In this document: positions 21,501-27,500 of the stretch, piece after piece
Position numbering within the stretch: the first letter of the stretch is position 1
Layout: the number at the start of each line of letters is the position of its first letter
Assembly: GCA_017436025.1 (NCBI GenBank)
Contig: JAFSDX010000062.1
Span: 1 to 57,751, forward strand
Length of the DNA: 57,751 bases
Reading direction: 5' to 3'
Origin: Thermoguttaceae bacterium
GTDB lineage: Bacteria; Planctomycetota; Planctomycetia; Pirellulales; Thermoguttaceae
Position numbers and translations under genes: made by a program
The notes under the pieces: model-generated
Seen by the model: only the letters and a program-made list of their open reading frames with translations
Database searches by the model: none
Told to the model about the DNA's origin: nothing

Positions 21501-24500
21501 GTATTGCGCGACGTTGCCGAGGAGCGAGGAGCGGAGCGTCGTCGTCGCGCCTTCGACGGTGTAAACGTCGAAGCCCTTCGCGGCGGCGTCGGTCGCTTTA
21601 TTTCCGGCGAGAATCGTATTGTCGACGTTAGCCGTTCCGGCGTTGTAGAGCCCGGCGCCGTCGGCGGCTTCGTTGTCGGCGATCGTCGCGTTCGTCAGGT
21701 TCGCGGTTCCGACGTTGTAAATCGCGCCGCCGAGACCGGTCGCGACGTTCTTCGCGATCAAGGAGTTCGAAACGGAAAGGGTTCCGGTCGAGTAGATCGC
21801 GGCGCCGTCGCGCGCTTCCGAACGTTCGACTTTGACGCCGGTCAGTTTCAACGTTCCGGTCGAGTAGAACGCGCCGCCGACCGAAGCGGAGTTTCCGGCG
21901 AAGAGCGTTCCGACGACCGTCGCGGTTCCTTCGTTGTAAAGGGCGCCGCCTTTGTCGGTCGTCGAGTTTCCGACGAACGAGCCTTGGTCGATCGTCGCGT
22001 TTCCGACGTTGTAAATCGCGCCGCCGACGGTCGCGGAGACGTTCGCGAAATCGGAGTCGGCGAGCCGGAGCGTTCCGTTCGCGTCGTTGTAAATCGCGCC
22101 GCCGTTCAGAGCCGCCGTTCCGTCGAAGGTCGAGTTCGAAATATCGGCGGTTCCGGCGTTGTAAATAGCGCCGCCGCTCGACGCGGTCGAACCGCCGTTG
22201 AATTGCGTATTGTCGACGACGAGCGCTCCGACGTTGTAAACGACGCCGTTTCCGAACGCGCCGGTCGCGTCGAACGTCGAGTCTTGAATCGTCGCGGAAC
22301 CGGCGTTATAAATCGACGCGCCGTCGCGAGCGGAGTCGCCGGAGAAGGTCGAGTTCGAAACCGTCAAGGTCGCGCCGGACGCGTTGTAAATCGAGCCGCC
22401 GACGCCGCCCGCGAGCGTTTCGTTGCCGGAGAATTTGACGGAGTCGACCGTCAGCGTTCCCTTGTTGTAAACGACGCCGCCGTCTTGCGAAGACGTCGAG
22501 TTCGCCAGCTTGAAGTTCTTGATTTCAACTTCCGCGCCGGTTTCAACGGTGAAGAGGCGCGAGTTGACGCCTTGAATCGTCAGGTCGAGAAGGTTGCCGT
22601 CCGGATCGACGCAGTCGAGCGTGAAGGAGGTCGTCAGCGTCAGTTCGCCTTGCGTCAGGACGAACGTTTGTCCGTCGAGCGCCGCGTCGAAAACGACGGC
22701 GTTCGTTTCGCGAGAGACCTTCTGAACGATCGCGACGCCGGCCTTGTAGGAGTAGGTTTCGCCTTCCCAAAGGATCGTCGCCCCGGCGTCGATCTTGCCG
22801 GCGACGTTTTCGCTCTTGAAGACGAACGCGTCGCGGCGAGCGTTGTACTCGACTTCGTAACCGTTGGCGAGGGTAACGACGACGCCGTCGGTCAGGTAGT
22901 AGCGGTAGTCGCCGGAGTCGACGTAAGCGCGTTCGACGAACGTCAGTTCGACGCCGTCGACGACGACTTTCGCGCCTTCGGTCATCGGGTATTCGACGGT
23001 CGTCGTAACGACGAAGACGCCCTTGGCCGCGTCGTAAACCGCGCTTTCGCCGTTGGCGAGCGTAACGGTCGACCCGTCCAAAACGACGGCGACGTCGTTC
23101 GTGGCGACGCGACGGAAAACGCCGTTGACGACGGCGACTTCGGTTCCGTCGGCGAGGAAGAAGTTGCCGATCGCTTGCACCGCGTCGCGATCGTAAGTCG
23201 TTTGCGCGACGTTCGTCCAAACGCCGTCGATCATTTCGACCGCGACGCCGTTGATTTCGCCCTTCGTTCCGTTCGGAACGGCGATCGCTTTATTGTCCGC
23301 GTCGAAGTAAACGTCTTCGGCGTAAACGACCGTAACGACCGCTTCGCGATTCAACGTCGCTTCGACGACGTCGGTCGCGGCGAAGGAGTAATCGGCGCCC
23401 GTCCAAGCGCTCGCGGCTTCGTCCCATTGCGCGTCGACGTATTCGACGCCGCCGACCGTAAAGGTCGCCTTGTCGCCGTTGGTCAGCGCGACGACGTTCC
23501 CTTCGGCGTCGACGTAAGCGCTTTGCTCGGCGTCCCAAACGAGCGTTTCGGCGACCGCTTCGGTAAACGAGAACGATTCGCCCGGGTAAACGCGGTAGTC
23601 GGTCGTATTGTCGACGTAGAACTTGCCGTCCTTGACCGTATAGGTAACGCCGCCCGATTCGAAGGTCGCGCCTTCCGGCAGGGCGACTTCGCGATAGTAG
23701 AAGCTGCCCGCGTAAATTTCGACCGCTTCGCGCAACGAAATCTCGCCGTCGTAAGCGTCGACGACGTCTTCGGTCGTCGTAACGACGATCGAGTTGTTGA
23801 CCGAAACCGGCGACTCGACGACGTCGAAATAGGACGAGGTCAGGTAGAAGTTGTTCGTTTCGGAGTATTCGTCGAGCGCGGCGCCGGAGTCGAGTTGGTA
23901 CCCGAAGACGTAGTATCCCTCTTCGTTTTGCGCTTCGAGCGCGCCGTTGGCGACGAAACCTTGGATAATCTCTTCGATCGAACCGAGCGCGACGTTCGTC
24001 AACGCGATAAAGCTGTTCGCGCCGTCGTATTCGACCGTTTGGACGGCGCCGGTCGCAAGGTTCGTCAGCGTGATCGTCGCGACCGCGGAACCGTCGCCGC
24101 CCGGCATCGAAACGCCGTCGGCGAAGTCGACTTTGACGTTCATCAGCGCGAGTTCGTTGTTTCCGAGCTTCGAATCGGCGAACATTTGTTGTTTCGTCGA
24201 GGTCTTCGGATCGTACTTCCACATATAGACCGTCGTTTCGAAGGACTCCTTAATCGCGGCGCCTTGGTTGATGAACGACAGGTTCAGGAAGAGGTTTTCG
24301 TCGACGAGGAACGGCGCGATGGAACCGGTTTGGTCGTCTTCGGCGCGGGAAATCACGATGGAGCTTTCCCAGTCGTTGACGACGTCGGAACCGGCGGCGC
24401 TCGGGACGAATTCCGTCAAGTCGGCCGAACCGAGAACTTCGTAAGCGCCGGAGTCGACGGAAGCGCCTTCAAAGCGCGGTTGCCCGGCGAGGTCGGTTTG

Positions 24501-27500
24501 GTAATCTTCGGTGAAGAAGTAACGGTTTTGGTTCCAACGGTTGTAACCGTTCGAAACGCCTTGGCCGAAGTCGAGGTCGTTCGTCAGGTTGTCGGAATTT
24601 CCGCGGTCGACGGCGGGCGAGTCGCCTTGCAGACGGAGGTTCCAAGACTTCCAGAGTTCGCTCGACCAATCGGCGACGTCGTAACCGCGATAGCTGACGA
24701 ACTTCGGATCGTAAGTCGTAACCGGCGAGGAAACGCTGCTGCCGCGCGACGTCCCGATAAGAGACGTGCCGCCGACGTTCGTCGAGCTCGTCCCGTTTTT
24801 ATACGCGGTGTAGTTCGAGTTGCGGGATTCGTCGCCGATAATGGAGTTCGCGGCGCGCGTCGTTTTCCCCGACTGCGTGTAAACGTCGGCGCCGTAGGAC
24901 GCTTCGTTTTCCGCGACGATCGAGTTGTAAAGGTTGACGACGCCGGCGTTTTGAATACCGCCGCCGGAGTAGTCCGCCGTGTTCCCGGCGACCGTAACGT
25001 TAACCAACGTCGCGACGGCGCCCGATTCGTTGTAGAGACCGCCGCCGATCGAGTTTTCTTCCGTAACGATATTGCCGACGATCGACGTGTTGACGAGGTA
25101 GAGCCAACCGTCGTGTTGGTTCTTATCTTCGTATTCGCCGCCGGAGTTGTAGATACCGCCGCCCGCTTTCAAGGCGCGGTTCCCGGCGATCACGCTGTCG
25201 CCGATCGTGAGCCAACCGTAGTTGTTGTAGATACCGCCGCCGTTGTTCGTTTGGCCGTTTTTACCGTAGGTTTCGGCCTTTTCCTTAGTGGCGTTGAGCG
25301 CGCCGTCGTAAACGGCGTTGCGTTGCGCGACGGTGGTGTAGCGCTCTTCGCCGACGAAATCGGCGAGCGTTCCGGCGGCGACGGTAACGTAATATTGCCC
25401 GATCGCGCCGTAGTTCGAGTAACCGTTCGTCGTCGGATCGCCGAGGCCGGTCGTCGAAACGCGAACGTAATACGTGTCGCCCGCGGTCAAACCGTTCGCT
25501 TCGAAGTGCGCGAAGAGGGAGTCGGACGGGTCGCAGGTATAAAGGAGGTTCCCGGCGTCGTCGTAAAGTTCGACGACGAGGTCGAGGTTCGTGTAACCGA
25601 GGCTCGCGGCGTAACCGGCGGCGTTGGCGCGATCGTAATCGGCGCCGGAACCGACGACGTCGATCACATACGTCGAATCGGTCGCGACGAACGAGAACAT
25701 ATCGGCGTCGCCTGTGCGTTCGATCAAACCGTCGGCGACGAAGTTTCCGCTGCGGATGTACGATTCGCGCAGAGCGGCGGCGTTCGCGCGCTTGTCGGAA
25801 TAATCGTCGGCTTTGTAACCGAGACGGGCGGCGATGTACGCGAGGTCGTCTTGCGTTTGCGTCGCGCCTTGGTATTCGCCCTTGCTGAATTGCGTCAGCG
25901 CCTGATAGTACCCGGCGCCCATAATCGGGGCCCAACCGTTCGTTCCGCCGTAATATTCGTCGCCGCCGTTGCCGTCGTGCGAGAGGTTAAGCGTGTGCCC
26001 GACTTCGTGCGAAATCGCTTCGGCGATGTTTTTCGGCGAACCGAGGGAGTTCGGGAAGACGTAGCAGTCTTGCTTTTGCGTGCCGAACGAATTCAAGTAG
26101 GCGACGCCGCCGCGGTTGTTTCCGGTTCCGCCGATCACAACGCGAATCGCGTTCGTGGCGGCGTTGAAGACGTCTTGGTCGGTCGTAACGGTAACGTTGA
26201 ACGGCGCGTAGTCTTCGGCGACGCGGAGGTAGATTTCGTTGATCGCTTCGAGTTCGGCGTCGTTGAAGGTCGTCGGGTCGCCGTCGAGGTCGTAAGCCGG
26301 GTGCGCTTCGCCGCTCCAGCCCGGGCCGTCGATCCCGCCGAAGTAGAGGTAAATAACGTTCGTCGTTTCCGCGACGCCGCCGGTGAAGGTGAAACCGTAA
26401 AGCTCGACGGTCGTGTTGTCGACGTACATCACGCGGAATTTTTCGTTCGCGTCGATCGTAATGCCCGGACGGTCGTTTTCGGCGTCCCAAGCGAGCGTCG
26501 CGTCGAGTACGAAGCGTTTTTCGCTAAACGGTTGATCGACGAGCGGACGCGAGAAAGTGAAGCGGAGCGTTTCGCGCAGGTCGAGCGTTTGGCCGGAGAG
26601 GGACGCGTCGAAGGTCAGCGTGTTCCCCAAGTGGCGCGAACCGTCTTCGAGACGACGACCGCTGTACACGAACGCTTCTTGCCAGTTCAACACGTTGTCG
26701 ACGGCGGTCGCGTATTCGAGCGACTCGACGTCCATTTTTTCCGCGTCGATATAGAAGTTTTCGTAACTTTCGTGCATCGACAGGGTGTATTGCCCCAAGG
26801 AGCCGTAGTCGGAGAAGCCGTTCGTCGCGTCGTTCCCCTGCCCGACGCCGGTAACGCTAATGTAATACGTCTTGCCCGCTTCGAGTTCCGGCGTAACGAA
26901 GTGCGAGAAGGTCGTGAACGTGGAATCGTCGACCGCTTGGTACCCTTCTTTGAGCGAACCGTCGGCGTTGTAGACCTTTTTGCCGAATTGGTCGATCACG
27001 TAGTAATAGTAGTCGTCCGACAAGACGATCGATTCGCCGTAGCCGAGCTTTTGAATCTTGCCGTCCATATCGAGGAGAACGATTTCGCCGTTCTCGTCGA
27101 GAAGTTCGACCTTGACGTTCAAGTTCGCGTAATCGTAAGTCGAGGCGTAATATTTACCGGCGAAGACGGCGTTTTCGACGTCGCCGTGGCGGATGTAATC
27201 CCAGCTGAAATCACCGTCGATGAAGCGATGGTCGGCCCCGGCGCCGGAAACGTCGACGACGTAGGTTCCGCCGTGCGAAACGAACGAGAACATATCGTAG
27301 TCGTCGCGGTCGCTAATAACGCCGCTCACCGTATACGTCCCGGCGGTCGGGTCGTAGGTATTAATGTCGATCGGGACGTAGTGGTCGTCGAGTTTCGACG
27401 CCGTGTCGATCGTGTCGCCGAAATCGTCGTTTCGGAATCCGACGCGGGACGCGATGATCGCGACGTCGTCCTCCATATTCGTGGCGTTGACGTAGGAACC